Source: Miscanthus floridulus
Taxonomy: Eukaryota; Streptophyta; Magnoliopsida; Poales; Poaceae
Assembly (NCBI RefSeq): GCF_019320115.1
Contig: NC_089591.1
Location: forward strand, 23,786,502-23,850,501
Length of the DNA: 64,000 nt
Direction of reading: 5' to 3'
The translations under genes and the position numbers were made by a program. The notes below the pieces were generated by a model. That model made no database searches, had not been told where the DNA came from, and was given only the letters and a program-made list of their open reading frames with translations. Below are positions 10,144 through 21,262 of the stretch, piece by piece (within the stretch, counting starts at the first letter, position 1; the number at the start of each line of letters is the position of its first letter).

Positions 10144-13100
10144 CTAGTTAGGTGACCATATGCCGAATTTACTGTCCTTTGATCCGATCGGCAATTTCAC
10201 TTTCCAGACCAAGTCTCCTTCAGAGAATCGCTTAATCTTGACCTTTTTATTGTAATATTTTGCAACCCTCAATTTATTGGCTTCGATATTTTCAAGAGCA
10301 TGCAGCCGAAGGCAACTCAAGTCTTCCAAATTGTCTATCATAAGATTCTTGTAGACTTCAGCTGACAAATCATTCTGTAGCGTAATACACCTCGATCCAG
10401 TCTGAACTTCCCAAGGAAGAACTACATTATGGCCATACATAAGTTCAGTAAGGTGACGTTTTAATTGATCCATGGCTGGCCATCCTGTATGCCCACAGCG
10501 CCTCATTTAGCATCGAATGCCACTTCCTTGGCTGTTCCTTGATCTTTTTCTTGATCAGCTTAATCATAATCTGGTTGGACGCCTCTGCTTGGCCATTAGC
10601 CTGGGCATAGTAAGGGGAGGAATTCAATAGCTTGATTCCCATACTAACAGCAAAATCTCCGAAACTCTTCTAATGTGAACATTGTCCCTTGATCGGTAGT
10701 TATGGTTTGAGGAATCTCAAAATGATACACAGTGTGTTCCCTGACAAAATCAATCATGTTCTTTGTGGATACCATCTTCAAAGGAATTGTCTCAACCTAT
10801 TTAGTGAAGTAATCTGTTGCTACCAATACGAACTTATGTCCTTTGCTTGAAGGCAGAAATATCTAGCCAATTAAATCAAATTCCCCAACCTCGAATCGGC
10901 CATGGTTTGATTGTTGGATTCATGGCCGATGCAGGCGATCTCTGACATTACCAAAACATTGATAGTCCTGGCACCCCTTGTAATATTCAAAGTAATCTTC
11001 TAGTATCGTTAGCCAGAAATATCCAGTTCTGCGAATAATCCATTTCATCTTATAAGCTGATTGATGAGCTCCACATATCCCTTCATGCACCTCACCCATC
11101 AACACCTTAGCCTCTTCTTGGTTCAAGCTTTTGAGCAACACTCCATCGACTGTTTTATAATATAACTAATCATCTAACAAAACATACTTAGCTGATTTAT
11201 ATCTTAGCTTTATGGTAACTTTCTGAGATGGATTTATAAGGTAATCGGCTATTTCAACTCTCCAATCATTACTTGAGGTTTCAGTACTCATGACTTCTTG
11301 AAGCATTCGATATTCTGATGCACTTTGAGCTAGACTGATTAGCCTCTTGGTTTTGTGCTCTTGGAATATGTTGGAAAGAGATACGAAGAAACTCCTTGAG
11401 CAACTTTTGAGACTCATCATAATATCCTTTCAAAGTCTCTTCTTTGCACTCATACAGACCGATCAATTGATTAATAATTAACTGTGAATCTCCAAATACT
11501 TCAATTGCTTTGGCCTTTACTTGATGAAGAAGTTGAAGTCCCTTGAGAATAGCTTCATACTCCACTTGATTGTTAGTGATCATTGGTTCAGTCAGAAAAA
11601 ACAAACTCAAAACTTGCCCCCCGAGGTGAAATAATAACAATACCAATGCCACCACCCTGCTTGCATGATGACCCATCAAAGAACAACGTCTAAGGCATTG
11701 GCTCTACATAACTAATGCTTGGCTTGTGATGCTGAGTGATAAAATCGGCCATTACTTGTCCTTGGACTACTTTAGCCGATTCGTACTTCAAGTCGAATTC
11801 CGATAACGCAAGAATCCACTTTCCCACTCTTCCATTCAGTATTGGCATTGATAATATGTACTTAACCACATCAGCCTTGGAAACAACGGTACACTCAGGC
11901 GATAATAAGTAGTGTCATAAGGTTAGTGCAAGAGAAATATAAACACAAGCATAATTTTTTGGTGGGAGAATATCTCGTTTCTGGATCCAGTAGTCTTCTA
12001 CTCAGATAGAAAACAACTCTCTCTTTTCCTTCAAATTCTTGCATCAGGGCCGATCTAATTGTCTTGTCATCAGCCGATATATACAACTTAAATGGCTTAC
12101 CTTGCTGAGGAGGGATCAGCATAGGTGGACACTTCATATATTCTTTTATCTCTTCAAACGCCCTTTGTTGTATGTCACCCCACTTGAATTCTGGATCATT
12201 TTTCAACTTCAACAAGGGAGAAAACAGCAGGATCTTTTCCGACAAATTTGAAATGAATCTTCTAATAAAATTAATCTTACCAAGCAGAGACTGCAATTCT
12301 ATTTTGGTAGTCGAGAGAACTGCTTCATCAATTATCTTCACGCTTTTCTGACCAACTTTGATTCCTCTCTCGTGGACCATGAATCCTAAAAACTATCCGG
12401 TTGATACTCCAAAAGCACACTTATTAGGATTCATCTTCAAACCATGCTTCCTCGTGCATTCCAGAGTCTCATGCAAGTCAGTCCGGTGTTCTTTGTACCC
12501 TTTGGATTTTATCATCACATCATCGATGTAGATCTCAACAATCCTACCGATCAACTTATGGAAAATGTAATTCATCGCCCTTTGATAAGTTGCACCGGTA
12601 TTCTTCAGATCAAAGGTCATCACAACCCACTTGAATAGACCTATTGCGTCCGGGGCACCTAAAAGCGGTCTTTGCTCTGTCTTCCTCAGCCATAAAATTT
12701 TGGTTGTATCCTGCATTACCATCCATGAAGCTAATAACCTTGTGCTCGGCTATTGCATCTACTAACATATCAGCTATCGGCATCGGATAACCGTCCATAG
12801 GTGTGGCTTTGTTCAGATCCCTGAAATCATTGCAAACCCTCAATTTTCCATTCTTCTTATATATAGGGACAGCATTCGATATCCACTCTGCATATCGGCA
12901 CAGTCGGATAAATTTTGCTTCCAGTAACCTTTCAGTCTCCTTTTTGATATCATCAAGCACGTTCACGTTGAATCTCCTTGGAGCTTGTTTAAATGACCGA
13001 TATCTAGGTTTGATTGGCAACCGATGTTCAACAATTGACCGGTCTAAACTAGGCATCTCATAGTATTCCTAAGCAAAGCAGTCTTTAAATTCCATTAATA

Positions 13101-13257
13101 AATCAATTAATTCCCGCTTATACTCCGGATCCAACTTAGCACTTATGTACGTCGGCCTAGGTCTATCTCCAGGACCAATATCTACTTCTTCTAATTCATC
13201 GGCCGATGTGAAGCCATGTTCTAGTTTGCTATCTGTACCAACTATTAGATTATCCAT
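10144..13257 (-). pseudogene. pol: pol: RT, RNase H and integrase remnant
   Basis: RT begins near 13257-13056 with LDPEYKRELIDLL, then PSLDRSIVEHRLPIKP and the RT finger KKNGKLRVCNDFRDLNKATP. The catalytic box YIDDVMIKSK sits near 12530. Downstream come the connection (SLLGKINFIRRFISNL) and an RNase H segment (11679-11281) with NNQVEYEAILKGLQ and VFGDSQLIINQL. The integrase zinc region (11141-10920) shows the H-H-C-C pattern in HEGICGAHQSAYK...YYKGCQDYQC, and a C-terminal segment (10506-10144) has YNKKVKIKRFSEGDLVWK. In-frame stops and frame changes separate the pieces. Gag-pol of this type normally makes a polyprotein for cDNA synthesis and integration. This copy cannot. Confidence 0.88.
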
Positions 13258-13943
13258 TAATACAAATTTTCAAAGCCGACTGCTTGGATCGACTATTGGC
13301 TTTTATCATTGACTCTAAATTCTGATGGCAACAGAAAAGCCATTTAGATATTAGCCGATGGTTGCTTTCTATCGGCTATTTGCTTGGTATGCCATACTTG
13401 AGGTTTACCGGATGCCTGAGCCTATTCCATCTCTTTATTCCTTAGGCTGTTGCACCCTTCTCTTTTGGCTCCTTGTTAAACCTCCTAGACACCATTGGCC
13501 TTCCTACCAAACATACTTTCTTTCATTGCCTTCCTCTTTATGATCAGCCTAGTCCTGGTCAACAACTCTTTTTCTAAGCCGATCATGAACACTTTTATTT
13601 TTTAAGCGCTGATCCATGTTATTATGATGATATGCATCTTGAGCATGGATAGACCAGGCGGCTGGTTTGAGACTGCCTATACTCCCGATATTGATTGCTA
13701 CATTCTAGACAGTCATGTCTGGTAGGCAACTTCAAACCTTCATTCCAGCAATGTTTTGAAGAAAGGACAATTCCAATGTAATTTGGCTTGTTTTCTTTCA
13801 TACATCTCTTCTTTCAGTTGATGTCGGTATGCTTGATCCTTTAACCGACGTTGATAATCATTTTCTTTCTACCACTGCCACTTATTCAATAGAATCTGAG
13901 ATGTAATCTACGGCTTTGTCGTCTCTGCTTTTGTCATCTCTCC
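13258..13943 (-). other. Gag-pol junction without a visible protease
   Basis: In Ty3/gypsy elements the aspartic protease lies between gag and RT. Here the ~690 bp between the last gag segment and the RT start has no long ORF and I see no D(S/T)GA-type active-site motif in the frames I could follow. Either the protease is eroded past recognition or part of it is deleted. Confidence 0.4.
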
Positions 13944-15990
13944 CTACTTGTATTGGCTCTTTTGCTCAGGCACGACGTCTCCTAATCTCTTTGTACTCGT
14001 CAGCCGATATTTGCATCTTGGGATTGTTCTATCTTCTTTTGATTTGGTAGATGTTAGGACTTTAGTTTTTCCTTTAAATAGCCCAGCATCAAACATGTTT
14101 TGATCTCCTAGGAAAGGATTATCATTAACTTTTATCTTCCGAGGCGTATCAAATTTGAGCCTCCCCTGCTGAATAGCCCTCTGTATATGCTGCCAGAAAA
14201 TTCTGCATTCGTTGGTGGAATGAGAAGTAGCATTATGGAACTTGCAGAATTTCTTATTCTTTAATTGATCAGGGGGCAACATGACTTGATCATCGGGCAA
14301 CTTGATCTGCCCTTTCTCAAGTAAGAAATCAAAGAGCTTGTCTGATTTGGTGACATCAAAGTCATAGCTCTCCTCAACTCCTCTTCCCCAAGGATTTCGC
14401 ACCATCACTGTCTTCTTGCCCCAATTCCATTTAGCCACAGCAACTTCTTCTTCTTCGTCTTCATAGCCATCATCGATTGAGTATGGATCATAAGCTTTAG
14501 CTACTATGGTACTCTTCTGGAACCGGGTATCTCTGCGCATACTCTGGAATTGGCTATTGAGTGCTGCTACTCATTAAGCCAATTGACCCAAGTTGTCAAA
14601 TTCTTATCCCAGCAGCTTTTCTTTCCACATCAGCAGCATTCCTTGAACAACTAAAGCAACTAGTTGATCATCGACCAAGTTTAAGGAGAAGCACAAGTTC
14701 CTGGTTTCTCGAAACCTCTGAAGAAATTCAGTGCCCGATTCATTAGTCTTCTGTCTTATAGTTGTCAAATCGGTAATCTTCTTTTTTCTAGTCCTAGTGT
14801 AAAAATATGTATGAAACTTTTTCTCCAGGTCAGTCCAATTGGTAATGGAATTGACTGGCAATGATGAAAACCAAGTGGAGGCTGGCCCTAATAAGGACAG
14901 AGAGAAGAAACGAACTCAATGGGCATCCTCAACTGATGCTTCGCCTAATTGTGTAAGATACCGACTGATATGTTCTATCGTGCTTGTACTGTCTTGGCCA
15001 GCGACCTTAGCGAATTCTAGGAGCCTATAATTTGTTGGAAGAGCGACCAAATTATACCATTCTGGATATGGGCGTTTGTACGAAAAGGTCAGCCCTTTTG
15101 GCTTCAGATCGAACTAATTCTTCATCATCTCGGTCACCCTCAACAGTAATTCATCAGCTTGCAGATTTGGATTTCTTTGCACCTGCTGACCCATCTGTGG
15201 ATTGAAAATCCGTGTGCCTTGGTATCCTAGATTTGGCATCATGTGAAGAGTGTTATAATCTATGCCATAGTGATACCCTTGTGCAATCTCAATCTGCTGG
15301 GCCCTTTGCTGGCTTGCTGCTTGAAGTCTCTTATTATAGACATAAGGATCTATATCTCTACGAATCCTTTGAATTGATGGTGCTATTTTTTGAGCCGACG
15401 ACGGTATGTGGCCTGATGTGCAAAAATTGATCACCTGGTTCTGACTTTGCTCCGCCAGCTATTGCACATGCTGTACTGATGATCCAGGATTGTACTATAT
15501 CTGATTCGTAGTAGTTCCTTGAGCCTATTTAGATGAACCTTGAACTGTCTAGACATCACCATTACCAGCTGATGCTGCTTCTTGATGGTTAGTACCGACT
15601 TGATTAGTCCCTTGGGTTGATGGATCTAGAATATTGTAATAAGCTTGGTCTGCCTTAACCAACTGGAAATCCATGAATCACCTCTCTCATGGCGTTGTGG
15701 AATATGTCCACGAAAGCTTCATTATGGCTTGATATGGCATCACGAACAGATTTGTCTACAACTTCCTTAAAGAAACATATGTCTTCATCTTTAGTTGTGT
15801 CTGTTTGCCCGTGTAGTAGAGCTCTTGGTAGTGGAAATTTCTGAACAATTATGTTGTCACATGTTTTGGTGTAGGACAACAAACATTTATTTTTACACTC
15901 TTCTATAGCTTTGCTGATGAAACCCTTATCCCCATCAGGTAGATCTTCATAATGCAGCATAAGGATGTCATTGTTATTGTGAACAGCCAT
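13944..15990 (-). pseudogene. gag: gag remnant
   Basis: Likely start at 15990 (MAVHNNNDILMLHYEDLPDG), about 40 bp inside the primer-site region. 15655-15990 is an open N-terminal part. 15114-15434 is a Gln/Asn-rich linker. 14604-14861 holds the retrotransposon gag core (ITNWTDLEKKFHTYFY...TDLTTIRQKTNESGTEFLQRF). 13944-14540 holds a C-terminal part with KFCKFHNATSHSTNECRIFW, a zinc-knuckle-like cluster at the usual site of the gag CCHC motif. At least six stops interrupt the frame, for example near 15116, 15480 and 14560. Gag would form the particle; this copy is dead. Confidence 0.82.
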
Positions 15991-16002
15991 GATGATTGTG
16001 GG

Positions 16003-16024
16003 GTCCCATCGGGCGTGCCAGAAA
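16003..16024 (-). promoter_or_regulatory. Primer-binding-site region
   Basis: On the minus strand, directly after the 5' LTR end (...gtcgaca), the sequence reads catatttctggcacgcccga and continues tgggacccc. A 'TGGCACGCCCGGTGGGAC'-like tract a few bases inside the LTR is characteristic of grass Tat elements and is where the priming tRNA would pair. I did not determine which tRNA. Confidence 0.55.
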
Positions 16025-16028
16025 TATG

Positions 16029-17820
16029 TGTCGACATAGAATTTTCGTCTCATGTCGAGGACACACGCAGCAAGCCAGAAGGGTCTGCTCAATGGAGCTG
16101 TAGATCCGCCTAGCTTCAGCGCAGGGATGGTTGATCATGTGCACTCCTTCCGAGACATGCTAGTTAATTTGACCCTGTAATTGACAAGGAGAGAAAGCTT
16201 TTTAGTAATTAAGGGCAGAACTTGCCGGTGTTGCCAGACAGTCTCGAATGTGTGGCTCTAAGAGCCGATATGAAAGGAGATCGACTAAACAGTTGATTTC
16301 AGCATATTCATGAGAATAAATCGGTTAAAGCTCATTGGGTTGTATAAGAAGAATCGATTATCATTCAAGATAAATATCGTTATTTGAACAGATATTAATA
16401 AATGACAATAAGATGTCCATAATGATTGGTTTATGCTGAGCCAATGATTAGAAGCAACCGAACACCTTTCATATAAAGAAATAATTCAACACCATTTAAC
16501 CGTTTAATAAAGATAAATCTAATAAACATTTTAGATCTCATCTATTGCGATGACCAGTGGGGCATGAGGCAGATTCATGCAGCCGTAGAAATAACAATAG
16601 ACTCAACGACCCTAACTCATTACTAATATTAGTGAGGCATGAGGCAGAATCATGCAGGCCATAATACAATAATATGATCATAGGGCTAACACATCTTTCA
16701 ACCTATCATTACTTCAATGGTCTCGTGATACGAACTGCTCATGAAAGTATTTGATATCGGCTAAAACAACCGATTCAGGCATAGCGCACAGTTAAAGTCA
16801 TGCCTTATCAGGAATAGATCTACCGAATAACGATCCCCACTTCATAGTGCTAACAGTGGGGTGTGAGGCAGAATCACACAGGCCGTGATAATGGGCCATG
16901 GAACAGTTTTCGATAGCCAATAAATCTACTCAAGTCGTAACATGCTTTAACCGCACGATATGCACGATCAAAATTGATGCAAAACAGTCGATAAAACATA
17001 ACTCATCATTTAATGTACATATTAGATTAGTTTTAGATTAAAAACGATGAGCTAAACAGGATATAAGGCCAATCTAGATAATCTCAATCAGTCAGAGTGA
17101 TATTGCTGTAATTTAGATGAATAATGAAAGCAATAAGCAATATCGGTAACTTAATGAATCTATCAACTGTCATTCTAAGGTAGAGCCGATAACTTGACCT
17201 TGATCTAATTCATGCAGTGGGGGTCGACCGGATCGATGCAGCCATACTTCAACTAGGCAAGAATCGATAACTAACTTATACCAGAGTCGAAGTGGAGGTC
17301 GACTGGATCGATGCAGCCGTACGAACAGAGGTATAAGCCATGATGGTACTTACAATAAGCAGTGGAGGTCGACCAGATCGATGCAACTATACTTGCTGAA
17401 CAACTCACCGAGATCTACTCTACTCCTACTCCTAAGGGGTGGCCGGAGCCAAAAAAGTAAATGACTTGTATATTAGATTGATTGTTGTTTTTTTACAATA
17501 GCCAGGGTTTGATATTTATACCCAGGCCCTGTGCATGACTCCTGTCTATGCACGACTCATTACAATTTTTGAATCTAGAGAAAATATTCCTAATTTAAGA
17601 TAATTTGGACTCTAATCTTTCCCTTTTTGTACAGTCCAACATGTCTCGTCCTGGCGCTGATCATAACCTTTGTCATTATCCGCTGACGCTATCTGAAGAA
17701 AGTCGATTCCAGTTTTGTGTTCGAATCAGCTGGTTCCGATCATGCAATTAATTCCTTGATGACATGATCTTGGGAGCTTCCGAGTCCCTATGACTCTTAT
17801 TCCAAATTTTGGTGTAAACA
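16029..17820 (-). repeat. 5' LTR of the Tat-like element
   Basis: Partner of the LTR at 6208-8010; begins tgtcgacataga and ends ggtgtaaaca (TG...CA on either strand). Copies of the two internal ~30-bp motif families are at 16556, 16632 and 16856, and at 17217, 17290 and 17362. Transcription would start here and run leftward. Small indels distinguish it from the other LTR. Confidence 0.88.
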
Positions 17821-17825
17821 CCTGA

Positions 17826-18918
17826 TAACAATGTTACATCATTTGATAAAGCATGGAAAATATATCTTTTCAAAGAAAACAGATTTGTTTCAGCCTATGT
17901 CAAACTAGAAGACACGACCAAGTTCTTACTGCCTACGTTTTTAGCTAATTATTAGCAGATGGAATAAAAAAAGAGAATATACAAGGAGGAGGAAAAGCTG
18001 ATCATTAGTAGTCTTTTGTTATTCCTCGGACGAAAATGTCTAGGGTAACGACCTCCAACTCCAATGTTTTTCCCTTGAAGTGGATAATCTCTCGCGCGTC
18101 ATTACACTGCAATATAGTTGTTATATATTACAGTAAAAGAAAACAAGCGTGTGCAACACTACTGGTACTATAAAATAGTAAAGGAATTGAAAACAGCCTC
18201 TCATCCTGATATTTTCTGCCCACCTACACTCTTGTCCCTTAGTGAAGGAATTGAAAACAGCCTCTTACCCTGATATTTTCTGCCCACCTGCACTCTTGTC
18301 CCTTAGATCTACATTAAAATCAGATCCAACGCATCTAACTGGCCCCTTGTGATCTGACAAATGGACCCAGCGACAAAACTTATAAACGTTTACATGTGTT
18401 TCTCTCATGTCAACACCATGCGATGGATTTTTTTCCACCGTCATCGACACTACCCGCCCCATGTACCCATGTCTTTCTACGTAACGCATGAAAAAGGAAA
18501 GCTCCTCCCTAGGTAAGCCTTGAAACGTGCACGGGAGGCCCATGTGATGCCACCGTCCATGCCGCAAAGCTTGGCAAGTCACGTCTCAACCCTAATCTGG
18601 CCACCACCACCCATGACTCCATGCCCCTCCTGCCTCCACATGACACGCTAGTGCCATGGCTGAGCAGTGAGCACGCAAACGTCGTGGTGGCCTAGCCTTG
18701 AACTCTGGGGCAGACAAGGTCTAGGTCGGCGGCGCAGCCAGGGACCTAGACATAGCAAGCAGCTTTGGGCTGACACTGACGACGAAGACGAAAAGCTCTC
18801 GACGTGGACGCCGTCGGGTGCACGGAGCTAGGCGTACAGGGCCAGGGACGCCGCCGTGGGTTGAAGAAGAGGCGTCGGTTGCACCAAGAACTTCGCCTCC
18901 CAGGCAGGGAGGATCTGC
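17826..18918. other. Unassigned sequence with a short tandem repeat
   Basis: AT-rich to 18180, then a 64-bp tandem duplication, then GC-richer sequence up to the CACTA element at 18919. A minus-strand ORF of 105 codons (18265-18582) begins inside the duplication. It shows no domain I know, and I cannot tell whether it is a captured gene piece or chance. Confidence 0.35.
18181..18308 (+). repeat. 64-bp tandem duplication
   Basis: Two adjacent units starting aaggaattgaaaacagcctc at 18181 and 18245 differ at only a few positions, so the duplication is fairly recent. Confidence 0.85.
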
Positions 18919-21262
18919 CACTATGCCAGATTTGGATATCACTGTCAGATTTGTGACAACCATCAGTGATGTACCTTCCCTACTGGTTATGAGCTTGAAA
19001 ATGAAAAAAAATGATTGGGGCTGGGCTAAAATCGGCAGTGAAGGACCACATCACTGTCAGTTTGTGGCTTGAACCGGCAGTGTTTTAGCGGCCACTCATC
19101 ACTGCCGGTTTAAGCCAAGAGCCGACAGTGGTTTGGATTTATCACTGTCGGTTCTAGCTAATAACCGACGGTGATAAACCTACAGCACAAAAAGGCTACA
19201 GTCGTCCTCTTCTTCCTCCTCTCTTCCATCCTGAGAACAGAGGCATGCGTTTGGGCCCTTCCCTCCATTGTTGCGTCTGCTCTTTACCATGAAGCTAGGG
19301 CTTGGATTTTGAAGAATGGCTTGATCTTTTTGCTTCAAGGTTAGTAACAAACATCCACTCCTTTGATTTTATTGCTTAATTAGCTTTGTTTTGATGACTA
19401 CATTGCTTAATTCTTATTCTAGTTCTTTCTCCATTCTATAGAGCACTTTTCCAATTGGACATTTGTGCAAAGCTCAAATTATGGTGAATCCATTATCCAA
19501 AAAGTTGGTGTCTATGAACACATTTAAATTTGTAGCTAATTATTCTATAGTGGTCAAGATCATCAATGTTAGTATGTGATGCTATAATTAGTTCCTAGAA
19601 GTAGAGTAGATTCTTTTACAATTTCTTTTACAAGGAAGGGCCGTTAGACCAAAGGAGTTCCCATAAAGGTCGTTTGGTATTTCCCTATACCCAGGTGCAT
19701 AGGCTGTTTGTATGTGCAAATTTAGCCAAGCTGTTGCGCTGGCATGGCGAAGAGCGTAAGAAAGATACAATGATGAGGCACCCCACCGATGGGCATGACC
19801 GGAGGACTGTGAATACTATGTTCTATAAGGACATCGATGGAGAGGTAAGACATCTTTGGTTTGCTTTGAGCAAAGATGGGATGAATCCTTTCGACCAGGT
19901 TAGAAGCAATCATAGCACCTGGCCAGTGACGCTCTGTATATACAACCTTCCACCTTGGGTCTGTATGAAGCAGTCGTACATCCAGATGCCACTACTGATC
20001 CAAGGGCCAAGACAACCTGAGAATGACATCGATGTGTTTCTGGAACCAGTAATCGATGAACTAGTGGAGATGTTTGAAAAGGGTGTGCCAGATGTTTAGG
20101 ACGAGTACAAAAATGAACATGTCATGATCAAGGGAGTACTTATAGCTACAATCACCAACCTGTCAGGTCGAGGTTCGTTGTCCGGAGAGAAGACAAAAGG
20201 CTATACTGGATGTGTCGAGTGCTTGGACGACACTGATGCGGTAAATCTGCCAAACAACTCAAAGATAGTTTATATGGGACACCGTAGGTTCCTACCTAAG
20301 GATCACCCTTACCGCAGGAGCAGAAAAGATTTCAACGGTACTATTAAGAAATGCTTAGCTCCAAAATATCGAGACGGGCCTGCGATACTTCGAGAACTCA
20401 ACAAACTGGTGGTTGTCCTTGGAAACGAGGACAATGCAGTAGCAGCGCCTGATTGGAGCGTTTGGAAGAAAAAATCATTTTTTTGGAAACTACCTTACTG
20501 GCTATTCTGAGTGTACGCCATAGTCTTGATCCTATGCACATCACTAAAAACGTGTGCGCTAACACTCTTAACACCTTGATGGACACCGAGGGGATATCGA
20601 AGGATTCACTAGCCACACGTCTGGACATGCAACACTTGGGAATCAGGAAGAAGCTGCATCCCGTGGAGCTAGAGAATGGCCAGTTCGAAGTTTCGGTTAC
20701 GTCATGGACATTGAAAAAGGAAGAAAAGTGTGCGTTTATTTTTTCTTCAATGAACTCAAAGTCCCGACGGGCTACTGTGCGAACCCGAAGAGGCTAGTGA
20801 ACATGAGAGAACTCAAGTTCAACTATGGCCCTATGAAGGCTTATAACTGTCATGTCATTATGACTCAGTTGCTCCCTGTTGCCCTACGTGGTATCCTCCC
20901 CCAAAGGTCCACGCCCAAATCATAAAGCTTTGCTCGTTCTTTAACGCGATCTCAAAAAGGTCATTGATATGTCCATGCTAGAGCAACTGCAGCGGGACAT
21001 AGCCGAAACTCTCGTTAGGCTTGAGATGCCACAAAACCGATAGTGTTGGTGGAACTGAACTCTGCTGTGTGGTCTAATGAACCGTCAGTGTTGGTGTACC
21101 GAAACTCTGCCAGTTCTATAAAGAACTGGCAGTGAAGTTAAAGAACACTGCCGGTTTGTAGAAACCGACAGTGGTAGCTGACCCTCATCACTACCGGTAT
21201 GGTTGTGCCGGTTCAAAATCCGACAGCGATGGGTGTTTTGAAACTGCAGTGAAATGCTAGTG
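18919..21262 (+). mobile_element. CACTA deletion derivative (same family as the 22.5-kb element)
   Basis: Begins CACTATGCC and ends GCTAGTG, flanked on both sides by TGC (18916-18918 and 21263-21265), the 3-bp duplication expected of CACTA transposition. Both ends carry arrays of the subterminal motif CACTGYCGGTT and its complement, alternating in orientation (18940-19175 and 21040-21240). The interior is a shortened transposase gene closely matching the one at 54.3-57.1 kb, joined directly to the right subterminal block near 21030. This looks like an internal-deletion, non-autonomous derivative. Confidence 0.88.
19640..21030 (+). pseudogene. TNP2-type CACTA transposase fragment
   Basis: Segments in order: 19674-20099 (FYKDIDGEVRHLWFALSKDG then MPLLIQGPRQPENDIDVF), 20124-20510 (GEKTKGYTGCVECLDDTDAV, MGHRRFLPKDHPYRR), then a DUF4218-side segment (20750-20930, VNMRELKFNYGPMKAYNCH). 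They correspond nearly residue for residue to the minus-strand copy at 54.7-56.3 kb, including neighbouring frame breaks. The N-terminal domain and everything after DIAETLVRLEM are missing. Transposase_21 proteins bind CACTA ends and catalyse excision. This fragment has stops (for example near 20097) and frameshifts. Confidence 0.85.

Larger units (their letters stand above)
6208..17820 (-). mobile_element. Complete Tat-like Ty3/gypsy retrotransposon
   Basis: An 11.6-kb element bounded by two direct LTRs (6208-8010 and 16029-17820). The flanking five bases are cttga on the left and cctga on the right, a one-mismatch target duplication. All pol and gag reading frames lie on the minus strand, so the right LTR is the 5' LTR. 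Order in coding direction: 5' LTR, primer-site region, gag, RT, RNase H, integrase, a segment with plus-strand ORFs, 3' LTR. Family membership rests on RT sequence character (YIDD box), domain order and the antisense ORF next to the 3' LTR, as known for Tat/Grande/RIRE2. Many stops and frameshifts and clear LTR divergence show an old, dead copy. Confidence 0.9.
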
